Shown here: positions 44,020-54,685 of the stretch, in pieces | Layout: every line of letters starts with the position of its first letter | How positions within the stretch are numbered: position 1 is the stretch's first letter | Origin: Orychophragmus violaceus | Lineage: Eukaryota > Streptophyta > Magnoliopsida > Brassicales > Brassicaceae | Reading direction: 5' to 3' | Length of the DNA: 64,000 nt | Assembly: GCA_030180135.1 (NCBI GenBank) | Contig: CM058236.1 | Location: forward strand, 51,132,947-51,196,946 | Translations under genes and position numbers: made by a program | Notes under the pieces: generated by a model | Database searches by the model: none | Told to the model about the DNA's origin: nothing | The model's input: the letters and a program-made list of their open reading frames with translations, nothing else

Positions 44020-44784
44020 TTCAGCAACATCTTGATATTAAAGTATAATCTCATATATCTCTGCATTCACAACATTTAATATCCATGATTTCACCATACT
44101 ATTGCATCTACACCAAATCTTGAATATATTATCATCCTCAGAAGTTCTAGGAAGCGATCCATATACGAAACTTAGCTTATTCTTCGCATCTAAGCTAATA
44201 CGCATCGCTATCGACTAGCTATTGTAATTAAATCTGTAAACCTGGATGATCCGACGAATGTAAGAAGAATGGACTGTGAATGTTCTCAAATGATTCAGAG
44301 AATTTGAACGACATATCAGATCCATTAGAATTCGCCGATCGTTTAGGTTTCTGATTCGTAGCTAGCGGAACCTCCGTTTGTTCAAAGAAGCGAGGTCCGT
44401 GGTTAGTCCGAGCTTCAAAAGCATCATCTTCAAGAGTAGAGCCACGATTCTGCATTTTCCCCCTTTCTTCACCATTTCGCCAAAAACTGAGCTCGCAGAA
44501 GCAAAGAGAACTGATAATCGAGACGATTAATCGGTTAGATTCAACGAAATTGAAGAGAATCAAAGGAAAATATGATGAAATCAGCTAGAAAATAGAGAGA
44601 AAGCTCTGATACCATAATAGATGCTGAGAATCACAGATCGAAATATGGAAAATATTTTTCTCAGATTGAACAAACTACCTGTTACAAGGTTTATATACAT
44701 TCTATGCTAAACCGAACAAAACCGTAAATTAATTTATACAAATAGAATTAAACCAACTAAACCGAGTCTATACATTGAAAATGT

Positions 44785-45170
44785 TGATGTTTCTTGGAAT
44801 AAAGATTCAGCTAGATGTGGATTAGGATATGTTTTCCGTGATAATATGGATGGAGTTTTTTTTTTTAAATAAGTAATTCAAAAGAATTTTAGTAAACATA
44901 TCATTGAAAGCATAAGCATATGCACTTCACACAGGAATGGTAGAAACAAGGATTCGGGGTCTAAAAGAGTTGACGTTTATCTCTGATACTCAGACATTAG
45001 TTGATATTATCAAGCATGTGAAAGAAAGAGTAGAAATCTCAAATATCATTATTGATATTTATGCTATTGCATGTGAATATATATTGATTTCCAATTTGTT
45101 CCAAGATCAGCAAATATTTTGGCTGATTCTATTGCTAAACAAGTTCTAGTCAAGGTTGATTGTAAAGTCT
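44785..45170 (+). pseudogene. RNase H (RVT_3-type) relic
   Basis: Directly beyond the copia target duplication the plus strand reads VDVSWNKDSARCGLGYVFRD, the opening of a plant RVT_3 RNase H domain (usually found at the 3' end of plant LINEs or as single-copy relatives). After an interruption, 44937-45149 reads ETRIRGLKELTFISDTQTLV, containing the catalytic SDTQTLV. The copia at 39246-44779 interrupts this locus, but nothing recognisable of the protein remains on its far side. Confidence 0.65.
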
Positions 45171-45205
45171 CATATTATTTGAATAAAATAAGACATTTTT
45201 GACAA

Positions 45206-45330
45206 AAAATATTGGATCCAAGAAAAAGACTAACTAGAGTACCGGCACATATGTAATGTGTGGAAGTTCAAACCACGACTCAATTCACCTCAGACACATA
45301 TTTTCTGTTCAAACAAAAATATTGGATCCA
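45206..45330 (+). mobile_element. SINE (about 95 bp body) with 15 bp target duplications
   Basis: The 15-mer AAAATATTGGATCCA occurs at 45206-45220 and 45316-45330 and frames a 95 bp body. The body has a Pol III A-box-like TAACTAGAGTACCGG (about 45231) and a B-box-like AGTTCAAACCAC (about 45268), spaced as in tRNA-derived SINEs. Long duplications and no ORF fit target-primed SINE insertion. Very short for a SINE, so it may be 5'- or 3'-truncated. Confidence 0.6.
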
Positions 45331-46609
45331 TGAATGTGGTGTTATTGTAATGATAGATCCCACATCCCACATGGATATGATTGGATCACAACAGTTGATT
45401 GGCCCACAGCTTTGAAGGAGTTCAGATTCATGTGGATTGTGTTTTGCACCAACCACTTAATTTGTTCCATTTTTTTCATTATTTGATCAACAAAGTATTG
45501 CCAACTATTTCTTTGATATTTGGTCTCACCCGTGTCTGATCTTGACTGATTGAGTTTCTTTCTATATAAAGTCCATAAAAATTAGTTTGAAACAATCTTT
45601 ATCAAGAAATTTATTTGTGATGCCTTGTATTATATATAGAGAATGATATTACCTAAAGAAAAGAATGGTGGTTTTCTACAACCTATGCAAGTTTGTGATA
45701 ATGTATACGTTTTTATACAAAATATCGTATACAAATAAAACTATATATATCCTAGTTTTATAAATGACTAATTATACAAAATCTCGTATATAAATCAAAC
45801 TATGTAATTAGTCATTTATATATATGTATATATATATATATATATATATACTTATTTTTATAAATGACTAACTAGAAACAAATCTCAGCAATTTGCAACT
45901 AGAAGAAGAAATCTTAATATGGTCTCAAATTTATGCAATAATGAGATTTCATGGATGTTCTCAAATCAGGAGTTTTGTAAGGCAATACACGAATTCCACC
46001 ACAGTCCATGTACGAGAGTACGTATTTGACTATATAGTAATGTAACCATTGTTGCTAATTCACAAAAACGATTGATTGGTGCCACATGATGGGGGGGGGG
46101 GGGGGGGGGGGGGGGTGCTTTTGCACACGAATTTGATTTGTAAGAATATATATAGAAGACATTAAAATGTGAGTGGAGATATATAGATCTGAAACTAGAC
46201 TTTGGATTCCATACATCTGTAGAATAACTTTTAGGTTATATGGGTATAGTTAACTAAAGAGAGGACTTATATGATGTAGTCTAATAATAAAAGAAGAAAA
46301 AAGAGGAGACAAAGAGGGAACAAGTTGGGGATAAAATAATAGAGGTTTCAAAAGGGCATTATAGATTATAATTGGCCAACCTGACAACCTCTCATTTCAT
46401 TCAACTACTATATTAATCATCTCTCTTCATCCCATTTTCACATCTCACTATCTCTCTCTCTCTCTCCACAAGAGCCCTAGAAGGTTGATCTTGTGCTCTT
46501 TACACTTCCACCACTGCAAACCAAATAAAAACTTAGAAGGTTTCTCTTGCCATCTCTATCTACCCATATCGACCAAATCGTCTTGGGGTCAAGGCCTAGA
46601 ATATATATC
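45331..46609 (+). promoter_or_regulatory. Upstream region and 5' UTR of the HAT1-like gene
   Basis: No other gene. Contents: a 16 bp inverted repeat (TATAAATGACTAATTA 45759-45774 and its complement 45805-45820), a TA microsatellite to about 45850, a run of 25 G at 46091-46115, and a CT-rich stretch at 46449-46468 typical of plant 5' UTRs. An exact transcription start cannot be assigned. Confidence 0.5.
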
Positions 46610-47731
46610 ATGATGATGGGAAAAGAGGATTTGGGTTTAAGTCTGAGCTTGAGTTTAACACAAAATCACCATCCTCTCCAGCTGAATTCCAAACCCACTT
46701 CTTCACCAATGTCCAATCTCCAGATGTTTCCATGGAACCAGACCTTTGTTTCCTCCTCAGGTACGTTTCTTTCTTCTACAAACCTTTTTCACCAAGAACC
46801 AAACAGATCTCGAAATGACCCATTTCCATTTTTTTTTGTTTTTGCAGATCATCAAAACCAACAGTTTCTTAGGAAAATCGACGTGAACAGCTTGCCGTCA
46901 ACGGTGGATTTGGAGGAGGAGACGGGAGTTTCTTCCCCAAACAGCACGATCTCGAGCACCGTGAGCGGCAAGAGGAGGAGCGAGAGAGAAGGAACCTCCG
47001 GCGATGACCTCGACATTAGTCTGGATCGATCTTCCTCACGTGGAACCTCCGACGAAGAAGAAGAGGAATACGGAGGAGAGGGTTGTCGAAAGAAGCTCAG
47101 GCTATCCAAAGATCAATCTGCTGTTCTTGAAGACACTTTCAAGGAGCACAATACTCTCAATCCCGTAAGTCATTATCCATCATCTCCGTGAGAGAATTTT
47201 CTTGTAAATAATCTAATCTAACAAGGGCTTTATGGTAAATCTACAGAAACAGAAGCTGGCTTTAGCCAAGAAGCTAGGCTTAACCGCAAGACAAGTGGAA
47301 GTGTGGTTCCAAAACAGAAGAGCAAGGTGAAAGTCAAAAGAAATCATTTTAGGATATCCAATGACCATTTTAAAGGAATGCTTATTTACAAACACAACGA
47401 AATTTTTGTGGCCAATAGGACCAAGTTGAAGCAAACCGAAGTAGATTGCGAGTATTTGAAGAGATGCGTAGAGAAATTGACCGAAGAGAATCGGCGGCTC
47501 GAGAAAGAGGCGGCGGAATTGAGGGCGCTAAAGCTTTCACCGCGGTTGTATGGTCAGATGAGTCCACCAACTACGCTACTCATGTGTCCATCATGCGAAC
47601 GAGCTGGACTAGGGATGTTAATGGCTACCATCCATTTAGAACCCGTCCACAACCGTTTAATACAAAGCCCTTTTAAAAAGGTCTGTGTCTTTGAGCCCGT
47701 GGCTCCAAATGGCTCATGGGTCAACTTTTGA
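46610..47731 (+). CDS. HAT1: HD-Zip class II transcription factor, HAT1-like, with altered C-terminus
   Basis: Exons 46610-46760, 46848-47164, 47247-47326 and 47419-47731 join in phase with GT...AG introns to 286 codons. The start MMMGKEDLGLSLSLSL carries the LxLxL (EAR) repressor motif. The homeodomain (about residues 127-184) includes KKLRLSKDQSAVLEDTF and RQVEVWFQNRRARTKLKQ. The leucine zipper follows (CEYLKRCVEKLTEENRRLEK), then the class II CPSCE motif. HAT1 of Arabidopsis (about 282 aa), as remembered, matches throughout up to CPSCER. The family acts in the nucleus in shade, auxin and brassinosteroid responses. The last 40 or so residues do not resemble HAT1, because an insertion shifts the frame; the lost tail is still visible, out of frame, to a TAA at 47751-47753. 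HAT2 is the next-best identity. Confidence 0.9.
47604..47686 (+). mobile_element. Repeat-like insertion in the last HAT1 exon
   Basis: Between codons for CPSCERA and the out-of-frame conserved tail (PWLQMAHGSTFDVMHPRS, 47697-47753), about 80 bp beginning CTAGGGATGTTAATGGCTAC reads like a dispersed plant repeat, not like the His/Asn-rich linker of HAT1. The tail lies one frame off (+1), so the net length change is not a multiple of three. No target duplication could be defined. Confidence 0.6.
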
Positions 47732-47793
47732 TGTGATGCATCCTAGGTCTTAACTTTACGGGTTATTAATATGTGGGTCATTGTACTTTTTAG

Positions 47794-48015
47794 ATTATTG
47801 ACTCTCTCTATGTATCTTTAAAAGCCTTTTTCATTTTAAATTTCTCAAATCTCATTAAATTATTTGTCTTTTCTCCAAATGTCTTCTTGATGAATCATAT
47901 ATATATAATTATTGACTCTCTCTATGTATCTTTAAAAGCCTTTTTCATTTTAAATTTCTCAAATCTCATTAAATTATTTGTTCTTGTCTTCTTGATGAAT
48001 CATATATATATAATT
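47794..48015 (+). repeat. 114 bp tandem duplication downstream of HAT1
   Basis: ATTATTGACTCTCTCTATG starts at 47794 and again at 47908. The copies match almost perfectly apart from a small deletion (CTTTTCTCCAAAT versus TTCTTGTCTTC region). Both copies end TCATATATATATAATTA, and the second abuts the Helitron 5' end. Confidence 0.85.
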
Positions 48016-50708
48016 AGACAGAAATTCTCTCCTCTCTAAACCTATCCACGTCAGCTTACTACTTTTCGTGATGTGGCATATTTGTTTTTTTTAATTGGGC
48101 GACGCAAAACAAAAAAAAACTCAGGAAGACCTTTCATCTTCATCCCATGCTACCTTCTTCCTTCATGAACCTCGGATTCGGATGGCGATCCACCTTCCCT
48201 TTTGTATTAAATTCTCCCTTAATTGATGACCTCCCTTCTATTTCAAAGCACCTCAGACAAATCACACCGTAGATGGATCGATCACGAGGGAGAGGAACCG
48301 TGAGAGCGCATATGCATATATTTTCATCCACCCGGGATTCAAATCGGCGGCGGCTTTGGCGGGTTGTGCCGAGGATGATATGGTAATAGCTAGCTTCGTG
48401 GTAGATGGTACCTCCGAAAGAAGTTCTTTGAAGCGAAGGAGACGATCCAATTTGCTGCTTAGAACAATCCCGCCTTCTTACGGCTAAAGAAGGTAATTAT
48501 TTAGGGGTCTTCCGATTTGGGATAATCTCAATACATGCTCTGTTTTTTCCAGTAGTTCTGAGAAATGGGATTTTCTAAGTTTGTTCAATTATTATTATTA
48601 TTTTTTTTAAATTACACGAGGCAGTGGATTTAACAAATTTATGTTCCCTACTCTGTTGTTGATCTTCTTGAAGTAGTAAGACGTGAAGGTAATTTCATTA
48701 TTAACCTTCTGCTTTCTTAAGGACTTTCTAGAAATAAAAGATTGATTTTGGTTGAAAATATTATGATCCATGAAATTAGAGACGAATATTGTTTCATTTA
48801 AGTTTTCTGATAGTTTCATCTATGTGATTTGCTTTCACCCGATTCACTGAAGCCTACACTAGAAGGAATAACATCTGTGGTAATTCTTCTACAAAATAAC
48901 TTCATCTTAAGCATTCTTTCAATTGTATCTCATATGGAAGCTTATGCAGATTTCATGCGTTGGTGGTTTTGGTTTTAACTCACATATGGATTGAATCAAC
49001 GGAACTGCAAACATTAACGATGTTACAGCTGCTGCAGAAGGAGGTCAATTTTCAATAGATTTGATGAATTCTAAGGCCTTCTTTGCATGTGTGGAATGAG
49101 AAAAAGGTTGAAATGTTTAGTTATCCGCAAAAGAAAATACAGATATGAATTGTTGGTTTGTTCTTTGGCAATCTAATTGCATGCTATGTTCAGGTGTGAA
49201 GAGATTTGTGTATATATCAGCTGCTGATTTTGGTGTCATAAACAATTTGATTTGAGGGTATTTCGAAGGGAAGGTACTTCTTCTTCTTTCTTTTTTGATT
49301 AGATATTATTTTGATCATAGCTCTTTGATCCAATTGTCAATCATTTAAATCTACTTGCAGAGAGCAATTGAAGCTGGGATTTTGAATAAATTCAGAAACA
49401 GAGGTGTGCAAGTTCTCCCATTTTGATCTAAACTTCTCGTTATATATGAGTGCGTTCATTACAGATGAAGCTTCTTGTCTTTTTCCTCTGATTTCTCAGG
49501 AGCAGTTTTAAGGCCAGGATTCATACACGGGACTCGTCAGGTCAGTAGCATAAAGCGGCCACTTAGTCTCATCGGAGCTCCTCTCGAAATGGTAAAACAA
49601 GATTTGCATCAATCCTTGATTGTTCTGTAACAATCGCAGATGAAAAAGTCTTATTCTTTCTTCTCTTTATCTAAAACATTTTTTCATTCCAGGTTTTGAA
49701 GCTGTTTCCAAAAGAAGTAATAAAATCCCTCTGACCGGGCCGCTTTTATTACCTTTGCTCAATGGCAAGTCCGTCGCAGGAACGGTTGTAAGAGCTGCAG
49801 TTGACGCCGAGTTTACTTCTGGAGTCGTTGATGTGTACCAAATTCTTCAACATAATCGCTGAAAATGACTTCATTCTTAACAAAGTTTGTCCTTTATGGT
49901 TTCTACACATTGTTTACCGGTTTGAAACTTTGAATCAGTGGTTGACCAAAAAAAAAACTTTGAATCAGTGTAACCATCTTTCCTGGTAACCACCAATAAA
50001 TTATTAACTTTTGGATGTTACAAAAAGAGAAAAATATGAAATTTTGAAACGGATGCAGCTTGAAGCACCGGTAATCCTATTTTTGTAGTCGCGTACCAGA
50101 ACGAAGCAACATGGTGAAGTAGGTTTGGGTGTTCAGTTCGGTTCACTTCAGTTTGTGTATTTTGGTTTTCGATTTGTTGGGTATAGGGATTTAGGAATTA
50201 TTTGGATTTTACAAAATTTGGTTTGGTTTTGGTTCGGTTTTCGGTTTTATTCAGATAATAAACTTGGGAACCGGCTAATATCCAAACATCGAGATCAGTT
50301 CGATTATGGTTTGTTTCGGTTCTTTCTAATAATTTTGGGTAATTTGAGAAAGTCATTTAGGAAAATTTTTATGAGAACAATTGATACATCTCATCTTACA
50401 TAAAACTCCTTTTTTGCAGAGGCCGTGCTTAATCCTATGGAGCATACGATTACTGATGTGTCTTGCATTGACAAGAATCTTCGTGGGTCTTTTAAACCCT
50501 ATTGGGAAAAAAGATTATTGTGATTCTTATAGTTTGTGGTATGCAGCAGCATATATATTGCCTATCACAAGAGCCGTCCAAGATATCACATCTTTCTCAG
50601 TCATCCTTTCGTAAAACAAGTAACATACATTAGTATAAAACAAGTAAAACCTTATATCCTAATACAACATACAAACCCCCGCGCACGCGCGGGGGTTAAT
50701 ACACCTAG
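48000..50708 (+). mobile_element. Helitron (2.7 kb) carrying a captured gene fragment
   Basis: 3' end: a near-perfect hairpin, arms CCCCCGCGC and GCGCGGGGG (50676-50695), followed by TTAATACAC and CTAG at 50705-50708, then T. Proposed 5' end: TC at 48000-48001 preceded by A, followed by AATTCTCTCC-type sequence and CCACGTCAGC, comparable to the Helitron 5' end at 28854. The 5' boundary is less certain because the same 17 bp occurs in the upstream tandem copy. The interior holds an intron-containing gene fragment, a hallmark of Helitron capture, and no helicase. Confidence 0.65.
48950..49862 (+). pseudogene. Captured NAD(P)-binding Rossmann-fold gene fragment (AT5G15910/AT5G10730-like)
   Basis: Five exon-like blocks with splice-like borders: 48950-49040 (SCVGGFGFNSHMD-stop-INGTANIND), 49194-49273 (VKRFVYISAADFGVINN), 49361-49403 (RAIEAGILNKFRNRG), 49500-49591 (VLRPGFIHGTRQV, LSLIGAPLEM) and 49693-49862 (GKSVAGTVVRAAVDAEF to TGA). 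They match, in order, the C-terminal two thirds of an atypical short-chain dehydrogenase-like plant protein as remembered. Introns are retained, so the copy arose at DNA level. Internal stops in blocks 1 and 2 and a frameshift in block 5 show it is non-coding. The N-terminal nucleotide-binding part is not recognised. Confidence 0.75.
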
Positions 50709-51610
50709 TAAATATAAAAGCATGGGGGAAACAAGAACGAGTTTATTCTTTTTCTCAGCTCTCGTTTAACCACACTACCATGTTCACAAAATAATGACTC
50801 TAATCTTGATTTACGTTTGACAAAGATCTTAACATATGTTACCAGCTCAACCTTGGAAAAAAAAAAAACCTTTTTTTTAATTAAAATATATTTTATATAT
50901 GTAAACCGATCCGGTTTAAAACCGGTCATCCGAACGAATTACAAACAGGTGACAGCCACCGGATACAAAAACCGGCCGCTATCAGCACATCGGAGCTAAC
51001 AAAACCTTTTCTTCTTTCTTCATAGTATTAAACTAGATTCATTTCATAGATCCCGAAATGTCATAAAAGAATAATGAATTCTGATTGAGATTTTTCTTAT
51101 TATTCAAAAATGGCACATACAAAAAATTGGACTACTGACTGATGATCATCTAATGACCCAAAAAAAGTCAGAACATACTATAACTTATGACGTCCAATTG
51201 GGTCTTAATACGGTCCACTTTTATGGGCTGAGTTTTACAGCCCAATATGTCGCGGATAATGGATTCTTGAGGAAATTTAGGTGATGAAGAACTTTTACTT
51301 GGTCTATCTAGCATCTGCAGAAAGCTCTAGTGAAAAAAGCTTCGTTTCATAAACATGATCGAGTTTCATTGGATTTTTCATGTTAAAAATAGGTAAAAGC
51401 GGGAGTAGGCTCTAGTGTTATACAAGATGATCATTATTTGGATTTGTTTTTACTATTATTGATATAATAAATGATGAAGATTTTGTTTTCGTTATTATCA
51501 CAATGATAAATAACCTTATTCGGAAAGGGCATAACAATGAGGCCTTATTCATGGGTTCAGGTTGATCTGCATCAAGATTACAATCTCTTCCATTGAGTTT
51601 AGTCTCTGCA
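50709..51610. other. Intergenic between Helitron and thioesterase gene
   Basis: No gene recognised. It contains the presumed 3' flank of the thioesterase gene (minus strand), ACCGGTTTTAAACCGG-like palindromic words near 50908-50923, and AT-rich DNA. Confidence 0.4.
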
Positions 51611-53447
51611 TCAAGAAGAAAACGTAAGGTGGTTTTGGAGGTAAGGCACCACGTATTTCACAACGTCATCATGCGCCATTTCCAGGTGCTCTCCAGGGAC
51701 ACTGACAAACTTCACTTTTCCAGCATCATCCAATGTTTTCAGACCAATCCAGTCCTCAGTATAGAGCTTTGTCTGGAGAAATAATGCATAGTTTAGAACA
51801 CAAGTTGTTGTCTGATGATGAGGAAAATAAATAATTTAAAGGTTCTCACCTGTTGAGGAAGCAAAAGAGGTGTTACAGCTCCATCAGGGTAAAATCCGAA
51901 CAAACAACTTTCTTTAGGAACCACTACTGAATCACCCTCGAACTGTTATAAGAAAAAATGAAGAAGAGTAAGATTAATGAGCTAATCATCGATCCAAAAT
52001 TGTTGTTCACGAATTGGGTGAAATCTCAAGGATCACTGGTTTAGGAGGCATCACCATGACGAGGACCAAGTTGCTCAAGCTGGAGAAACGTTCTTTATAA
52101 GTGGAGTTCCTCTCGTTAGGTCTCTCGTTGCTGAGCTTTGGTAGGAACTTGGAGTGTTCCAAATACTCTGATATTTCCTGAGAACCAGGTAACAAACGCC
52201 ATTTTCATTATTCATATAATAATAGGACATGATCTAATCTGTAAAAACATGAAAACTAACTTTGACAGTTGTAAGACTGTTCAAATGATCAAATAATCAA
52301 TTTCAAGTATAGAAGCATTAAAATGAATTTAAAATAATGCAAAACATATTAAATAAAATATTATCATATTTTGACTTTTTTTTTTATAAATTTGTATTTA
52401 TATAAAATTAAAAATCTATTATATTACCACATAAGTTTTAACAATGACTGTTTTATTAAAAACAAAATATTATAAAATGAATTTTAAAATTATGATCCAG
52501 CATTATAGCAAAGTACTAGTAACTAATAACTTAGTTTGAGTATTAAGAAAGAAAAGGGTTTTGAGTTTTTTACACTAGCGAGTTTGATATAACCACTTGG
52601 AGCAATATGATCCTGCAGTCATTAGAAGGTGTTGTTAATGTAGTGTACTAATCATGGTTTAAGATTTTGGATCTTGATTCGAGAAGAAGAAAGAGAAAAG
52701 ATGTACTTGAGCATAGTCGGTGTAGACCTCCGTTTTCTGCAAATGGCAAAGTGGAGCCTTCTAAACAGAGAAGCCCATTGTTAATGTGAATGTGATTAAG
52801 ACACAGAGACAAGGAGAAAAGGGAAGAGAACTCACAGATTCCACATCACACTTGGGAATGATGGAGATGCCAGCATGAGGTCCTCCTAAGGACACATAGT
52901 TGATGACAGGAGGAGCATCATCGCAGAACTCAATTAGACCTCTAGCTACCATGTTTCCTTGGGATTGTGCTACAATGTTGTAACCTTGGCTCAGCTCTTT
53001 CATCTGTTTAACTTTCTCACACGCTATACTCGCTTGTTGAGTAAGCGGCATTGACATGGAATCTTCTTTTCCATTTCCTATTTCTCTACAAGATTGACAC
53101 ATTACAGAGAGAGAGCGATAAGCCATTTTGCAAGACTAGGATGAAACAAGAAGAAGATTTAATTTGTTGTGTCGGTACAAGCAATAGCCAGGGGAGCTGG
53201 AGAGGTTGCTAAGGAGCTGTGTGAAACTTCTGGCTTCAACACTGGAGCATTGGTCATTAACCCCTGTTTCAGTCAAATCCATTTAGTGCATTTGATTCAG
53301 TATCGATCCAAGAAGATAAAAATAGGAAGAAGAAGAAGAATCTTTATTACCGTGAAAGTGAATGAATGGAACAGAGATTGAAACAGGAATGAAGAAGAAG
53401 ATGGACAAGGTCCCAAGGAGAGCAGATCGCTCTAAACTCTTATCCAT
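51611..53447 (-). CDS. Palmitoyl-protein-thioesterase-like alpha/beta hydrolase
   Basis: Eight exons, all in phase with GT...AG borders (complement): 53447-53351, 53263-53179, 53085-52836, 52736-52707, 52612-52574, 52177-52055, 51942-51850, 51772-51611; 292 codons. The start MDKSLERSALLGTLSIFFFI is a signal-peptide-like hydrophobic segment. The oxyanion strand VPFIHFHGVND follows. The nucleophile Ser sits in YNIVAQSQGNMVARGLIEF (about residue 100). Later motifs are VINYVSLGGPHAGIS, DHIAPSGYIK, YTEDWIGLKTLDDAGKVKF, and the catalytic His in SVPGEHLEMAHDD. The family removes palmitate from proteins, typically in vacuole/lysosome or secretory compartments. No stop or frameshift was seen. Arabidopsis AT4G17470-type proteins (about 300 aa), adjacent to HAT1, are the closest remembered relatives. 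Confidence 0.85.
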
Positions 53448-53611
53448 GGAAGAATTCAGAGCAATCGTTCATTACCTTTACTCTTGCAGCTGGAAGACGA
53501 CAAAGAAGTTTACAGTCTTAGTCTATCTTTTGTGCTTCAATCATCTCATTCTAAATACCCTCCCTAGATTTTATAGAGGCTTAAGATACATTATTTGGAA
53601 AAAAAAAAACA

Positions 53612-53930
53612 TTTAAAATACCTGATTTTAATTATATTTGCTAGAAAAATATCCAATTTTTTTAAGCTGTCTATAAAAATACTCAACGTTATTTTAATTG
53701 TCTTTTAAAATACTCAAACTTTCAAATTTTTTTATTTTGACACCAATTTTAACCAATGTTAAAAAGCTAACCTAACCATAGTTAAAACTGTCTGTAAAAA
53801 TAACAAAAATTTAAATGTTAAAGTATTTAAAAGGTAACCAAAATAACGTTGGGTATTTTCTACACAATGTTAAAATTTGAGTATTTTTTCTGCCAAATGT
53901 AATTCGCATCAAGTATTTTTAAGGTTTTCT
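53612..53930. mobile_element. Foldback MITE, copy A
   Basis: The left 100 bp (AAAATACCTGATTTTAATTA...) and the reverse complement of the right 100 bp (AAAAATACTTGATGCGAATT...) align at roughly three quarters identity, so the element is a long-TIR foldback. A second copy lies at 63145-63460. No ORF; about 320 bp; target duplication not determined. Confidence 0.65.
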
Positions 53931-54295
53931 TCCATTTGCATATATGGATGAATTTTTTTCTATTGATATGTCTTTTCTAAATCGGCTCATTTTTAATATT
54001 GAGCACGTACATGTTTCACCAATAAAGTGGATCTATAATTATATTGTTGAGGAAAGTTAAAATTTAGGATAGTTGAAGAACGAGGCTTAATCTATACCTC
54101 TTAGGGTTGCTATTATCGATCTTGACGTTCTTTATTAATTATAATTGAGGGTTGTCTCGTTCGAATTCCTTTGGAGGGAGATCATTTGTTGATTCCACCA
54201 CCACGATTCTCTTTATTGATTGGTAATATCTTGTCTCTTTCTTGCAATTCGGCTGATACCTTTTTTGTTGGCCCTGCATTTCTAAGATTACGGTT
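53931..54295. other. Intergenic gap
   Basis: No gene or repeat recognised; moderately AT-rich. Confidence 0.4.
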
Positions 54296-54300
54296 GTCCC

Positions 54301-54685
54301 TATTAAAGTCTATGGGCTTCCAACCTAAAACCAATTGGTGATAAGTGGAGTGGCCCATATCCCTTATATATTAAGTGAGATCTCTTCCAACTACCGATGT
54401 GGGACATTATGTCCTAATACGCCCCCTAGAGATAATGGTCATTTGGCCATTAATCTCGGAATATACAGGCTGGATCGACGGCACCGATTATGGGCCTGGG
54501 TTGTCGATGATTGGACCAACTTTGGGTCGGATCGGGTTGGACTGCATGGATCGGGCTCTGATACCATATTAAAGTCTATGGGCTTCCAACCTAAAACCAA
54601 TTGGTAATAAGTGGAGTGGCCCATATCCGTTATATATTAAGTGAGATCCCTTCCAACTACCGATGTGGGACATTATGTCCTAATA
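54301..54685 (-). mobile_element. TRIM (terminal-repeat retrotransposon in miniature), 385 bp
   Basis: Two 119 bp LTRs (54301-54419 and 54567-54685) that differ at only a few positions flank 147 bp. The duplication GTCCC (54296-54300, 54686-54690) is perfect. The PBS, plus-strand GCTCTGATACCA at 54555-54566, abuts the right LTR, and a minus-strand polypurine tract (CTAGGGGGCG) abuts the left LTR, so the orientation is minus. It has no coding capacity, as defined for TRIMs. The LTR holds a USE-like GTCCCACATCGG and a TATATAA box 24 bp apart (minus strand). Confidence 0.9.

Larger units (their letters stand above)
39246..44779 (-). mobile_element. Ty1/copia retrotransposon, complete, old, with internal insertion
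   Basis: 5.5 kb, minus orientation. LTRs are 44615-44779 and 39246-39409 (164-165 bp) with perfect duplication AATGT (39241-39245, 44780-44784). The PBS is GCTCTGATACCA on the plus strand at 44603-44614. A polypurine tract GAGGGGGAAT precedes the 3' LTR. All copia domains are present but broken. LTRs differ at about a tenth of positions by eye, the oldest of the four LTR pairs compared. A plus-oriented insertion of about 0.6 kb interrupts the reverse transcriptase. Confidence 0.9.

Noticed and set aside
50381..50614. Open frame near the Helitron 3' end as a gene
   Set aside because: An acceptor-like TTTTTTGCAG precedes it, but the peptide matches nothing I recognise; mentioned only as a possible captured piece.
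53169..53616. Plus-strand frames over the thioesterase first exons
   Set aside because: They are antisense to exons and introns of the minus-strand gene, whose splice phases all agree.
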